Source: an uncultured Chitinophaga sp. (GTDB lineage: Bacteria > Bacteroidota > Bacteroidia > Cytophagales > Cyclobacteriaceae). From it: 64,000 nt of DNA. This document shows, piece after piece, positions 54,583 to 63,008 of this stretch. The first letter of the stretch is position 1. The number at the start of each line of letters is the position of its first letter. A program made the translations under genes and the position numbers. Under the pieces are notes generated by a model. The model made no database searches, was not told where the DNA came from, and saw only the letters and a program-made list of their open reading frames with translations. The stretch spans positions 62,001-126,000 of the forward strand of contig CABHOK010000007.1 of NCBI GenBank assembly GCA_902168205.1, in the 5' to 3' direction.

Positions 54583-55386
54583 TTATCGGGATAAAGTTAC
54601 TATTAGCACTATGAACGAAATCGTGGTAGTTATTATACCCAGGTTATTTGTAAAGTATCTTCTGAAAGGACGTTGTCTTAACGGAGGCACTATAATAACA
54701 TCGTTTTGCTGAACAAAATAGTAGGGAGACTCCACGTATTCTTCCTTCAAGAGATTGACATAAAAAACCTTTGTACTATCTCCACTTTGCCGAAGTACCT
54801 TTACATGACTTCTGTCTGCCAGCTCAGACAAACCTCCGGCCAGACCTATAGCTTCCATCATGGTAAGCCTCGTATTTGTAGACAACACCGTCTGCTCACT
54901 ATTCACTTCGCCCAGTACGGTATATCTGAAATTGAGCATCCTTACTCTTACAACAACATCCGGCAAAAACTGAGAAGCTTTTTTTTGAATTGAATCCTTA
55001 GCTTGAAAAAGTGTCAACCCTCCTACCTTTACTCTTCCCAGTACAGGATAATCTATTTCTCCCTTTGTATCTACCAAAATACCATTCATCATCGCTCCGG
55101 AGCTACCACTACCGCCACCACTACTTCCTGCATTGACATTTAACTTTGACAAGAAATCAAAAGCGTCATTCTCTTTACTTAGTGTCTCAAAGTTGATGCT
55201 TAATATATCGAGTGGCTGAATACGATACTCTCTAATCTTCAGCGTATGCGAACGTAATATAGTATCCTTCGGAATTTCGTCCCGGTGCTTCAGATCGTCC
55301 TTTTGTAGGTAAACTATTTTTCTATTGGGAACACAGGCGCCTAATAACAGAACCAATACGCCTAAAATCAGCCAAATTCGGGTCAT
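54583..55386 (-). CDS. wza: Wza-type outer-membrane polysaccharide export lipoprotein
   Basis: 267 residues. Lipoprotein signal with LLGAC (Cys18). Poly_export domain with YRIQPLDILSINF, GEIDYPVLGRVKVGGLTL and PDVVVRVRMLNFRYTVLGEV, a SLBB domain with NTRLTMMEAIGLAGGL, and a C-terminal helix (about 245-265) like the helix by which Wza crosses the outer membrane, although this may instead lie in the inner membrane. First gene of the locus, with a promoter-like site 30 bases upstream. Confidence 0.92.
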   Translation of the reverse strand: MTRIWLILGVLVLLLGACVPNRKIVYLQKDDLKHRDEIPKDTILRSHTLKIREYRIQPLDILSINFETLSKENDAFDFLSKLNVNAGSSGGGSGSSGAMMNGILVDTKGEIDYPVLGRVKVGGLTLFQAKDSIQKKASQFLPDVVVRVRMLNFRYTVLGEVNSEQTVLSTNTRLTMMEAIGLAGGLSELADRSHVKVLRQSGDSTKVFYVNLLKEEYVESPYYFVQQNDVIIVPPLRQRPFRRYFTNNLGIITTTISFIVLIVTLSR

Positions 55387-55415
55387 TTCTTTGTTTTTGC
55401 CTTCTTTAAGGGGGG

Positions 55416-55445
55416 TAAATATACAGTTATTAAACCCAATTTCAA
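55416..55445 (-). promoter_or_regulatory. Candidate promoter of the polysaccharide locus
   Basis: On the minus strand, TTG (55445-55443), a 19-base spacer and TATATTTA (55423-55416), one mismatch from TAnnTTTG. It lies 30 bases upstream of wza. A nearby alternative TTG is at 55439-55437 with a too-short spacer. It is the best visible candidate for driving the long minus-strand gene series. Confidence 0.45.
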
Positions 55446-55565
55446 TTTCAATTCGTCCATTGCAGCAACAATCTGTCCGTGCATCCCTTCTCTTTATCTT
55501 TAAGCAGGAACATACATAGCTGAAGCTCTGCTGAACGTGAGTAAGAAAATGATTGCGGTAAAATT

Positions 55566-55607
55566 AAAGAGAGTTCAAGGACACTTCTATATCCATGAAC
55601 TCTCTTT
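55566..55607 (-). terminator. Intrinsic terminator after the DUF1573 gene
   Basis: AAAGAGAGTTCA (55566-55577) pairs perfectly with TGAACTCTCTTT (55596-55607), loop 18 bases. On the minus strand the stem is followed by TTAATTTT. It separates the DUF1573 gene from the polysaccharide locus. The rest of 55446-55565 holds no recognised gene. Confidence 0.75.
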
Positions 55608-55641
55608 TAAGAAACTTAAAGTATTGGAAACGTTACCTTAA

Positions 55642-56721
55642 TCAATCCACGTAGGCTGAGAAGGTAATTCTCTGGACCGGATTTCGTGGATCATTGGAAT
55701 AAATAGTAACTGCTTTTTGCTGCGTGCCTTTACGATCTTGAGGCTTGAAATTTAGCTTGATCGTACTGCTCTCTCCGGGCTTGAGTGTCGGCTTGGTTGC
55801 TAATGCTGTTACGCATGTACAGTTACCTTGAAGCGAACGGATGTTAAGTTCTTTCTTCCCGGTATTAGACACAGTTATCTCACGCGTGGCTCCATTTGAT
55901 GACACCGTGCCGAAGTCAAGCGAAGTCATGCCTAATCTGAGCTGAGGCGCTTTCGCGAGATCCTCAGGTTTCAACGGATCAAAGTAATCTTCGAGTGTCG
56001 CATATACCGAGAAAGACTTAACCGGATTCAGTTCATCATCCGTCTGTATCTCGATGTTGTCTGATTGAAATCCATACGCATTCTTCAGTTTACCGTTGTA
56101 GCTGATCTTCACATTGCCCTTTGCACCGGGCGCTAATGTTTTCGGAGTAACATCAACTTTTATATAGTTCGGACCAACAACTTTACCGGTGAATGTAATG
56201 GCTTTACTACCGCCATTCAAAATCTGAAAGTCACGGGAAGTAAATTCGTCTTTGCGATATACTTTGCCGAGGTTGAACGATCCTGCCTTCAGCTTCCAGT
56301 TTCCATTGGCTATATGAAAATCTGAAGCATCAACCGATCCTCCGGAATATACTTGACCTTTAATCTGAAGCACAATCGGAGTTGCCTCGAGGTCGGTTGT
56401 AACGGTGAGTGACTTTGTGAAGAACCCAGGACGTCCTTTCGGATTAAAGCTGGCCTGTATATAGCCGGTCTTTCCCGGACCTACAGATTCTTTCGACCAT
56501 CCGGGTGTGGTACAACCACACGATGCCTGTACCGTTAATATCTTTACCGGGCGGTTACTTCCATTGGTAAAAACAAACTCGTGCGTTACCGGGCCACCTT
56601 CTTCTGCTACATTACCAAAATCAAAAATCTCCTCCTTGAACTGAAGAGGCTTCGATTGTTGTGACCAGGCATGAGCACTGATCATCGTAATCAGAACTAA
56701 AATAAACAACCTAATTTTCAT
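55642..56721 (-). CDS. Exported DUF1573 protein
   Basis: 359 residues. Signal peptide 1-20 (ending AWS, then QQ). Two DUF1573 modules, each an Ig-like fold of the ASPM/MSP type: one around 24-120 with VQASCGCTTPGW, and one around 262-355 with LQGNCTCVTA. Each has a Cys-x-Cys pair. A third, less similar domain lies between (about 130-250). Such proteins are common in the Bacteroidota envelope; function unknown. It is transcribed alone or with gmd (84-bp gap). Confidence 0.85.
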   Translation of the reverse strand: MKIRLFILVLITMISAHAWSQQSKPLQFKEEIFDFGNVAEEGGPVTHEFVFTNGSNRPVKILTVQASCGCTTPGWSKESVGPGKTGYIQASFNPKGRPGFFTKSLTVTTDLEATPIVLQIKGQVYSGGSVDASDFHIANGNWKLKAGSFNLGKVYRKDEFTSRDFQILNGGSKAITFTGKVVGPNYIKVDVTPKTLAPGAKGNVKISYNGKLKNAYGFQSDNIEIQTDDELNPVKSFSVYATLEDYFDPLKPEDLAKAPQLRLGMTSLDFGTVSSNGATREITVSNTGKKELNIRSLQGNCTCVTALATKPTLKPGESSTIKLNFKPQDRKGTQQKAVTIYSNDPRNPVQRITFSAYVD

Positions 56722-56805
56722 ATTGTACTGTATTTACCTACTGCCTCCTGTATGGACAAGTGTATATTTCACAATCAAACTATATTCCCCTGAAATAACG
56801 TATCG

Positions 56806-57924
56806 TTACTCGTGGTAGTTCAACACCTTGAATCCGCCTTGTCTTAAGTGACTTTCCTTGCGCATCAAGGTAACATCGGCATCTACCATTTCCTTCAGCA
56901 ACGAATTGACATCATGCTTGGGTTCCCATCCCAGAATCTTTTTCGCCTTTGAAGGATCGCCATGAAGTAAATCAACTTCAGTTGGTCTGAAGTAACGCTC
57001 ATCAATAGCAATTACTTCTGCACCGGGCTTCAACACAAAATCGTCTGATACGTTTCTCACCTGCTCAACAATACCGACTTCATTAACACCTTTACCTTTA
57101 AATGCAAGGGTAACGCCAACGTGATCGAAAGCTCTTACGAGGAAGTCACGCACCGATGTTGTTGCTCCTGTAGCAATAACATAGTCTTCCGCTACAGGCT
57201 GTTGAAGTATCAGGTGCATTGCTTCAATATAATCACGGGCATGTCCCCAATCGCGTTTAGCTTCCAGGTTACCCATATATAGTTTCTGTTGTAAGCCCAG
57301 CATGATGCGTGCCACACCGCGCGTTATTTTTCTCGATACAAAAGTTTCTCCACGCAATGGTGACTCATGATTGAAAAGTATACCATTACAAGCGTACATG
57401 TTATAGGCCTCACGATAATTAACCGTGATCCAATATCCGTAAAGCTTAGCTACCGCATACGGTGAGCGAGGGTAAAATGGAGTACGCTCCGTTTGTGGGG
57501 TCTCCTGTACTTTGCCATAAAGTTCTGATGTTGATGCCTGGTATATACGGGTCTTCTGACCAAGGCCCAGCAAGCGTACTGCTTCCAAAATCCGCAGTGT
57601 TCCGATAGCGTCTGTGTTGGCAACGTATTCCGGCATATCAAAGCTCACGCGAACGTGACTCATCGCACCCAGGTTGTAAATCTCATCCGGTTGTATTTCC
57701 TGAATAAGACGGATCAGATTCGTTGAATCGGTGAGATCGCCAAAGTGCAATTTCATCCGCGCTCCCTTATCGTGCGGATCCTGATAGATGTGATCAATGC
57801 GATCTGTATTAAAGAGAGAAGACCTTCTCTTTAAGCCATGCACTTCATACCCCTTCTCTAGTAAATACTCTGCGAGGTAAGCTCCATCCTGACCTGTGAT
57901 ACCGGTAATAAACGCTTTTTTCAT
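56806..57924 (-). CDS. gmd: GDP-mannose 4,6-dehydratase
   Basis: 372-residue extended [22 protein letters not shown] (NADP binding, 4-22), [35 protein letters not shown] with Ser/Thr, Glu and the catalytic YxxxK, and the [22 protein letters not shown] block are diagnostic. It makes GDP-4-keto-6-deoxymannose, the substrate of the next gene. 73 bp after fcl, so both form a GDP-L-fucose operon. Confidence 0.96.
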   Translation of the reverse strand: MKKAFITGITGQDGAYLAEYLLEKGYEVHGLKRRSSLFNTDRIDHIYQDPHDKGARMKLHFGDLTDSTNLIRLIQEIQPDEIYNLGAMSHVRVSFDMPEYVANTDAIGTLRILEAVRLLGLGQKTRIYQASTSELYGKVQETPQTERTPFYPRSPYAVAKLYGYWITVNYREAYNMYACNGILFNHESPLRGETFVSRKITRGVARIMLGLQQKLYMGNLEAKRDWGHARDYIEAMHLILQQPVAEDYVIATGATTSVRDFLVRAFDHVGVTLAFKGKGVNEVGIVEQVRNVSDDFVLKPGAEVIAIDERYFRPTEVDLLHGDPSKAKKILGWEPKHDVNSLLKEMVDADVTLMRKESHLRQGGFKVLNYHE

Positions 57925-57997
57925 TTAAATAAATTGATAATGTTTTTTAGTCATGCCTCAGGGCACGACATTATTTTTGTTTTAAATGTATACTTAC

Positions 57998-58945
57998 TTA
58001 TATAGTTTGACTATACTCAAACTGTTTCGTCAAAAATTCCTGATATGTTTTCTCGATGCCTTCACGCAGCGAAGTCTTATGTCTGAAGCCAAGAGCATGC
58101 AGCTTTGAACTGTCCATCAACTTGCGTGGCGTTCCATCCGGTTTCGAAGTATCAAAGGCAATTTTACCTTTATAGCCAATCACTTCACCAATGAGACTAG
58201 CCAGTTGAAGTATAGACACCTCTTCACCTGTTCCTACATTGATAAGCTCGGGGTCTTCATAGTTTAACATCAGGTAATAACAGGCATCGGCCAGATCATC
58301 TGAGAACATGAACTCACGAAGCGGTCTACCCGATCCCCAGATCACTACTTCAGATTTATTTTCATTTTTCGCTTCATGAAAACGCCTTAAAAGTGCCGGC
58401 AGTACGTGTGAGTTTTGTGGATGATAATTGTCGCCATAGCCATACATATTGGTAGGCATTGCTGAAATGAAGTGTGCACCGTATTGTCTATAGTATGCCT
58501 GGCACAATTTGATACCGGCAATCTTTGCGATAGCATAGGCTTCGTTGGTAGGTTCGAGCGAACCTGTAAGGAGACTCTCCTCATGAATAGGCTGCTCAGC
58601 AAACTTTGGATATATACAGGATGATCCTAAAAACAACAGTTTCTTCACGCCATATTGATAGGCTGCATGAATAACATTGTTCTGAATCATGAGATTATCA
58701 TACAGAAATTCAACGGGATAGATGTTATTGGCAAGGATCCCTCCTACTTTTGCAGCGGCCAGAAAGACATACTCAGGGCGTTCACGCTCAAAAAAACTAT
58801 TTACCTGGTCTGGTTGACGTAGATCGAGTTCCTTACTGGTGGCAAACACGAGGTTGGAATAACCATTTCTCTCCAGACAACGCACAATAGCTGAACCAAC
58901 CATTCCCCGATGACCCGCTACATAAACTTTGGATGATTTTATCAT
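57998..58945 (-). CDS. fcl: GDP-L-fucose synthase
   Basis: 315-residue SDR epimerase/reductase. [16 protein letters not shown] (NADP binding, 8-23), [15 protein letters not shown] with the catalytic Ser and Cys, [15 protein letters not shown] with YxxxK, and [22 protein letters not shown] are typical. Converts GDP-4-keto-6-deoxymannose to GDP-L-fucose. First gene of the pair with gmd. Suggests fucose in the surface glycan although the pair lies outside the main block. Confidence 0.96.
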   Translation of the reverse strand: MIKSSKVYVAGHRGMVGSAIVRCLERNGYSNLVFATSKELDLRQPDQVNSFFERERPEYVFLAAAKVGGILANNIYPVEFLYDNLMIQNNVIHAAYQYGVKKLLFLGSSCIYPKFAEQPIHEESLLTGSLEPTNEAYAIAKIAGIKLCQAYYRQYGAHFISAMPTNMYGYGDNYHPQNSHVLPALLRRFHEAKNENKSEVVIWGSGRPLREFMFSDDLADACYYLMLNYEDPELINVGTGEEVSILQLASLIGEVIGYKGKIAFDTSKPDGTPRKLMDSSKLHALGFRHKTSLREGIEKTYQEFLTKQFEYSQTI

Positions 58946-59014
58946 AAATCCGTTTTCCGGTTCAAATTTAAAACTAATTCAGTTCTGCTTTATTTTATTT
59001 TCTTTGCAACCATT

Positions 59015-59986
59015 ATGGCAAGAATTTTAACAGGCATACAAAGTAGTGGTCGTCCGCACCTGGGCAATTTGTTGGGTGCTATTATTCCGGCAATAGAACT
59101 TTCAAAGAAATCGGGTAATGAATCTTTCTTTTTCATTGCTGATCTTCACTCACTTACTACTATTAAAGACGCAGAAACCCGTGTCAACAACGTCCGTGCT
59201 GTAGCTGCCGCATGGCTTGCCTTCGGCTTTGATATCGAGAAGAATTATCTCTACCGGCAATCACGCATTCCGGAAGTGTGTGAACTCACGTGGTACCTGA
59301 ACTGCTTCACGCCTTTTCCGATGCTTGCCAACGCACACTCTTTTAAAGACAAGTCTGAAAGATTAGCGGATGTTAATGCAGGACTCTTCACCTATCCGGT
59401 GTTGATGACGGCTGATATAATATTGTATGATGCACAGTTTGTTCCGGTAGGGAAAGATCAACGCCAGCATGTAGAGATGGCGCGTGATATCGCTACAGCA
59501 TTCAACAATCAGTATGGAGAAACTTTTGTAATTCCGGAAGCGAAAATTGAAGAACAGGTAATGACTATACCGGGCACGAACGGTCAAAAAATGAGTAAGT
59601 CGTACGGAAATATTGTCGACATATTCTTGCCCGAGAAGGAATTACTAAAACAGGTTAAATCGATCGTGAGCGACAGTACACCACTGGAAGCTCCGAAGAA
59701 TCCGGATACAGACAACACCTATAAGATCTATAGTCTGCTTGCCACCGAAGATCAACAAAAACAACTTCGTGATAAATACCTCGCGGGTAATTTTGGTTAC
59801 GGCCACGCCAAGCAAGCGCTATACGAATTGATCATCCAGAAGTTCAGCAAAGAACGCGAAGCCTTCAATTTCTATATGAGCAACCCTGCCGAGCTCGACA
59901 AAAAACTCGAACAAGGCGAAGCCAAGGCCCGCACCATCGCGCTCGAGGTTTTAGAAAGAGTTAGGAAGACGTTGGGATTTCGATGA
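59015..59986 (+). CDS. trpS: Tryptophanyl-tRNA synthetase
   Basis: 323-residue class I synthetase charging tRNA-Trp. SSGRPHLGNLLGAI holds the HIGH-type motif (PHLGN), and the KMSKS loop is intact in NGQKMSKSYGNI (about 188-199). VGKDQRQHVEMARDIA is the specificity block for TrpRS. Length is normal. It is divergent from fcl and followed by a perfect inverted repeat. Confidence 0.96.
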   Translation: MARILTGIQSSGRPHLGNLLGAIIPAIELSKKSGNESFFFIADLHSLTTIKDAETRVNNVRAVAAAWLAFGFDIEKNYLYRQSRIPEVCELTWYLNCFTPFPMLANAHSFKDKSERLADVNAGLFTYPVLMTADIILYDAQFVPVGKDQRQHVEMARDIATAFNNQYGETFVIPEAKIEEQVMTIPGTNGQKMSKSYGNIVDIFLPEKELLKQVKSIVSDSTPLEAPKNPDTDNTYKIYSLLATEDQQKQLRDKYLAGNFGYGHAKQALYELIIQKFSKEREAFNFYMSNPAELDKKLEQGEAKARTIALEVLERVRKTLGFR

Positions 59987-59988
59987 AA

Positions 59989-60063
59989 TGTGTTGATGTG
60001 TTCAGGTGTTGATGTGTTGAAGTACACTGCATTTAAACGTCAACACCTGAACACATCAACACA
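59989..60063. repeat. Perfect 24-bp inverted repeat between convergent genes
   Basis: The arm at 59989-60012 is exactly complementary to 60040-60063, with a 27-base loop. It begins two bases after the trpS stop and ends just before the stop of the convergent gene, so it could end both transcripts. No T-run follows. The arms are made of TGTTGATGTGTT-like units, recalling the element at 9751-9808 and the tract at 5849-5870. Confidence 0.85.
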
Positions 60064-60069
60064 CCAGCA

Positions 60070-60429
60070 CTATTTTGCTGTCCAAACCACTTCTTTCTTC
60101 TTTTCTTTCCCGATGCTCAGGGTGATGCGTGGTGGATTTGCTTCGAGCGTTAATATGGTTTCTTTGCCTGCGTACTTGTCAATTTCTACAGGAACACCTT
60201 TAATATAGGCTGTTGGGAACAGTACATCGTTATCAGGACATAGCTCATCGTGCACATCTTGTAATACATCTTCGAGGTATTCGCCATACTTCACAGAGAA
60301 AGCATCTTCCAGATCGTGCAGTTGCTCCTCCAGATCATCATACTTCGGGTTGTTATAATCAATTTTCTCCAGATCGGTTCTCTTTTTTACAATTTCCTGG
60401 AGCGCCTTATCAAATGCCTGAATATCCAT
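60070..60429 (-). CDS. Conserved hypothetical cytoplasmic protein
   Basis: 119 residues from the ATG at 60429 (MDIQAFDKALQEIV); an upstream start at 60489 adds 20 less likely residues. The first half is strongly acidic and helical, with a coiled-coil look (about 1-60). The second half (LFPTAYIKGVPVEIDKY to the end) has a small beta domain with a basic tail (GKEKKKEVVWTAK). No signal peptide or membrane segment, no known motif. Function unknown. Confidence 0.7.
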   Translation of the reverse strand: MDIQAFDKALQEIVKKRTDLEKIDYNNPKYDDLEEQLHDLEDAFSVKYGEYLEDVLQDVHDELCPDNDVLFPTAYIKGVPVEIDKYAGKETILTLEANPPRITLSIGKEKKKEVVWTAK

Positions 60430-60687
60430 GTTTCTTATTTTACCCCAAAGATTAAAGAAATCATTGAATTTGGAAATAGTTTGATGCACTCACCGGCAAA
60501 CTCAACCGCATTTTCTTCCCTATATTATTTTGCACGTAATACAATTTTCAATAAGTCCAGCCAATAAAAATCGCTCATTTATCATTTTGCCGAATGTCCT
60601 TTGTAATGCTTCCATCCTCTTGCGAGATGCTGTAATTTCACAGGCGAAGTAAATGAATCAGACGGTTTAACTCTTAAATCTCATTTT

Positions 60688-61782
60688 ATGAATCAGGACT
60701 TTTTGCCCATCAATGGCACCGACCATATTGAATTTTATGTTGGCAATGCCAAGCAGTCTGCTCTATATTATCAGCATTGTCTCGGGTTCGAACTCGTAGC
60801 GTATGCTGGTCCGGAAACAGGCGTGCGCGATCGCGCTTCGTATGTACTGCAGCAAAACAAGATCAGATTTGTATTGACAACTGCTTTGCAAAAAGACACT
60901 CCCATCGCTCAACATGTATGCAAGCATGGCGATGGTGTAAAGGTGTTGGCATTATGGGTGGATGATGCCCGTAAATCATTTTATGAGACAACCTCCCGCG
61001 GTGGCGTTGCTGTGCAAGAGCCAACGGTTTTGAAAGATGAGCATGGTGAAGCCGTGGTAGCATCCATCAAAACATACGGTGAGACCATCCATACGTTTGT
61101 AGAGCGTAAGAATTATAAAGGACCATTCCTTCCGGGGTACAAGGCACGCAAGAGTACACTAACGCCATCACCCATCGGATTAAAATATGTAGACCACTGT
61201 GTTGGTAATGTTGAACTCGGCAAGATGAACGAGTGGGTAAGCTTCTATGAAAAAGTAATGGGCTTCAGCCTGCTCGTTACGTTTGATGACAGCGACATCT
61301 CCACGGAATATAGCGCCCTGATGTCCAAAGTTGTATCGAATGGAAACGGGTATATTAAATTCCCGATCAACGAGCCGGCTGAAGGCAAGAAGAAATCACA
61401 GATCGAAGAGTATCTTGACTTCTACTATGGCCCCGGTGTGCAACACATCGCGATCGCGACTGATGACATTGTATATACGGTAAGCGAGTTGAGAAAACGC
61501 GGTGTTGAATTCTTATACGTGCCTGATAATTACTATGAAGATGTACTCGACCGTGTCGGCACCATCAATGAAGATATCAAGGAACTGAAAAAGCAGAACA
61601 TCCTGATTGATCGCGATGAAGAAGGCTACCTGCTGCAGATTTTCACGAAACCTGTTCAAGACCGCCCTACTCTTTTCTTCGAGATCATTGAACGCAACGG
61701 AGCAAAGTCATTCGGCAAAGGAAACTTCAAAGCTCTGTTTGAGTCGATCGAACGCGAACAAGCTCTTCGCGGCAATCTGTAA
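60688..61782 (+). CDS. hppD: 4-hydroxyphenylpyruvate dioxygenase
   Basis: 364-residue Fe(II) enzyme of tyrosine breakdown, making homogentisate. Two VOC domains. The metal ligands of the facial triad can be assigned as His170 (KYVDHCVGN), His253 (GVQHIAIAT) and Glu332 (LFFEIIERNG). The end with GFGKGNFKALF-like sequence KSFGKGNFKALFESIE is typical of the family. Its 258-bp upstream gap, shared with the hypothetical gene, is AT-rich without a certain promoter. A terminator follows. Confidence 0.95.
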   Translation: MNQDFLPINGTDHIEFYVGNAKQSALYYQHCLGFELVAYAGPETGVRDRASYVLQQNKIRFVLTTALQKDTPIAQHVCKHGDGVKVLALWVDDARKSFYETTSRGGVAVQEPTVLKDEHGEAVVASIKTYGETIHTFVERKNYKGPFLPGYKARKSTLTPSPIGLKYVDHCVGNVELGKMNEWVSFYEKVMGFSLLVTFDDSDISTEYSALMSKVVSNGNGYIKFPINEPAEGKKKSQIEEYLDFYYGPGVQHIAIATDDIVYTVSELRKRGVEFLYVPDNYYEDVLDRVGTINEDIKELKKQNILIDRDEEGYLLQIFTKPVQDRPTLFFEIIERNGAKSFGKGNFKALFESIEREQALRGNL

Positions 61783-61805
61783 CACCAGTAAAGTATAAAT
61801 TAAGA

Positions 61806-61845
61806 AAGCCGAAAGTATAGGAGTTACTCCTATTACTTTCGGCTT
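61806..61845. terminator. Bidirectional intrinsic terminator between hppD and the MreB gene
   Basis: AAGCCGAAAGTA plus TAGGAG (61806-61823) pairs with CTCCTA plus TACTTTCGGCTT (61827-61845), with one bulged T at 61833 and a three-base loop. T-rich DNA on both sides can serve the two convergent genes. Confidence 0.8.
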
Positions 61846-61872
61846 ATAATTTTAGAGCGGTATGCCTGAATA

Positions 61873-62898
61873 TTACTCCATCAACACGCTTCTGTATTTC
61901 TTTGGATCCTGTAACGCTTTTGCAGCACCTTTACTTACAGAGTGGAGAGCTTCGTCATCAATGTGAACCGGCAATTTGATTCTGTCTTCAAAGCGCTGAC
62001 GCAAACCGCGCAGGTACGCATTGCCACCGGTGATGTGAATTCCGTTCTGGTAAATATCAGCCGCTAATTCCGGAGGACATGTTTCGAGTGTCTGGATCAC
62101 GGCATGTTCAATAGCTCCAATCGACTTGTCTAATATATGAGCAACTTCCGAGTGATCGATCTTGCGCGTTACCGGTATACCTTCCATCAGGTCTTTACCG
62201 CGAACGATCATCGGCTCGGGCTTATCAACCAACGAATCCACTACTGCTCCTACTTTTATCTTCACCTGCTCGGCAGTCTTCAGGCCAATCGCCATGTTAT
62301 AGTTTCTGCGGAAGTGGTCCTGTATCTCCTGGTCAAATGTATCACCGGCAATCTTCACGGATTGAAATGCAGCAACACCGGAAAGTGAAATGATCACGAT
62401 CTCAGTAATGCCCCCTCCTATATCGATCACCATTTTACCATTCGGCTCCTGTATGTCGAGTCCCATACCCATGGCTGCCGCAAGTGGTTCATACATTAAA
62501 TAAGTATACTTTGCATTGAACTGTCCTAACGCATCGCGAAGCGCTCTGCGCTCAACTTCGGTAGTAGAGAACGGAATACCGGAGATGATATATTCGTATC
62601 CGCTCATGAATGATTTACCATTCACCTGGCGAACCAGCTCATGAATCATACGGCTTGCCGAATCGTAATCAGCAATCACACCACCCTTCAACGGTTTCAC
62701 CGGCTTCAGTTCATCGTGGTGTTTTTCAAACATGCTATAGGCTTTCTCGCCTACAGCTTTCACGGTGTTATTCTCAACATTAAATACAATGTATGATGGC
62801 TGCGATACCAACAGGTTATTCTTGTCACGCACCAATGTATTGTTATTACCCAGATCAATGGCCAGGCTCCGGTTTCTGAAAAAGTTGAAGTTCATCAT
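61873..62898 (-). CDS. mreB: MreB/rod-shape-determining protein homologue
   Basis: 341 residues from the ATG at 62898 (a GTG one codon upstream is in frame). Actin-fold phosphate loops: LAIDLGNNNTLV (13-24), MVIDIGGGITEIVIIS (phosphate 2) and HITGGNAYLRGL (adenosine). The connect motif YEPLAAAMGMGLDI is typical. An N-terminal NFFRNRS would form the membrane-binding part. MreB organises wall synthesis in rods. This copy is somewhat divergent (IDLGNNNT in place of IDLGTANT) and is not next to mreC/mreD, so it may be a paralogue. Confidence 0.85.
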   Translation of the reverse strand: MMNFNFFRNRSLAIDLGNNNTLVRDKNNLLVSQPSYIVFNVENNTVKAVGEKAYSMFEKHHDELKPVKPLKGGVIADYDSASRMIHELVRQVNGKSFMSGYEYIISGIPFSTTEVERRALRDALGQFNAKYTYLMYEPLAAAMGMGLDIQEPNGKMVIDIGGGITEIVIISLSGVAAFQSVKIAGDTFDQEIQDHFRRNYNMAIGLKTAEQVKIKVGAVVDSLVDKPEPMIVRGKDLMEGIPVTRKIDHSEVAHILDKSIGAIEHAVIQTLETCPPELAADIYQNGIHITGGNAYLRGLRQRFEDRIKLPVHIDDEALHSVSKGAAKALQDPKKYRSVLME

Positions 62899-63008
62899 CA
62901 CAAATAAATTTTTCCGCTCGTAATCACTATTCCCCTAAAATCTACCATGCTTTTTGAAAGCTCTCAAATATCGTAACTTCCATAAGTCTAATCAACCAGA
63001 AGTACCTT

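Noticed and set aside
56806-58945. gmd/fcl as part of the main polysaccharide transcript
   Set aside because: A terminator (55566-55607) and a separate promoter-like site before wza divide them from the locus, although their product may be used by it.
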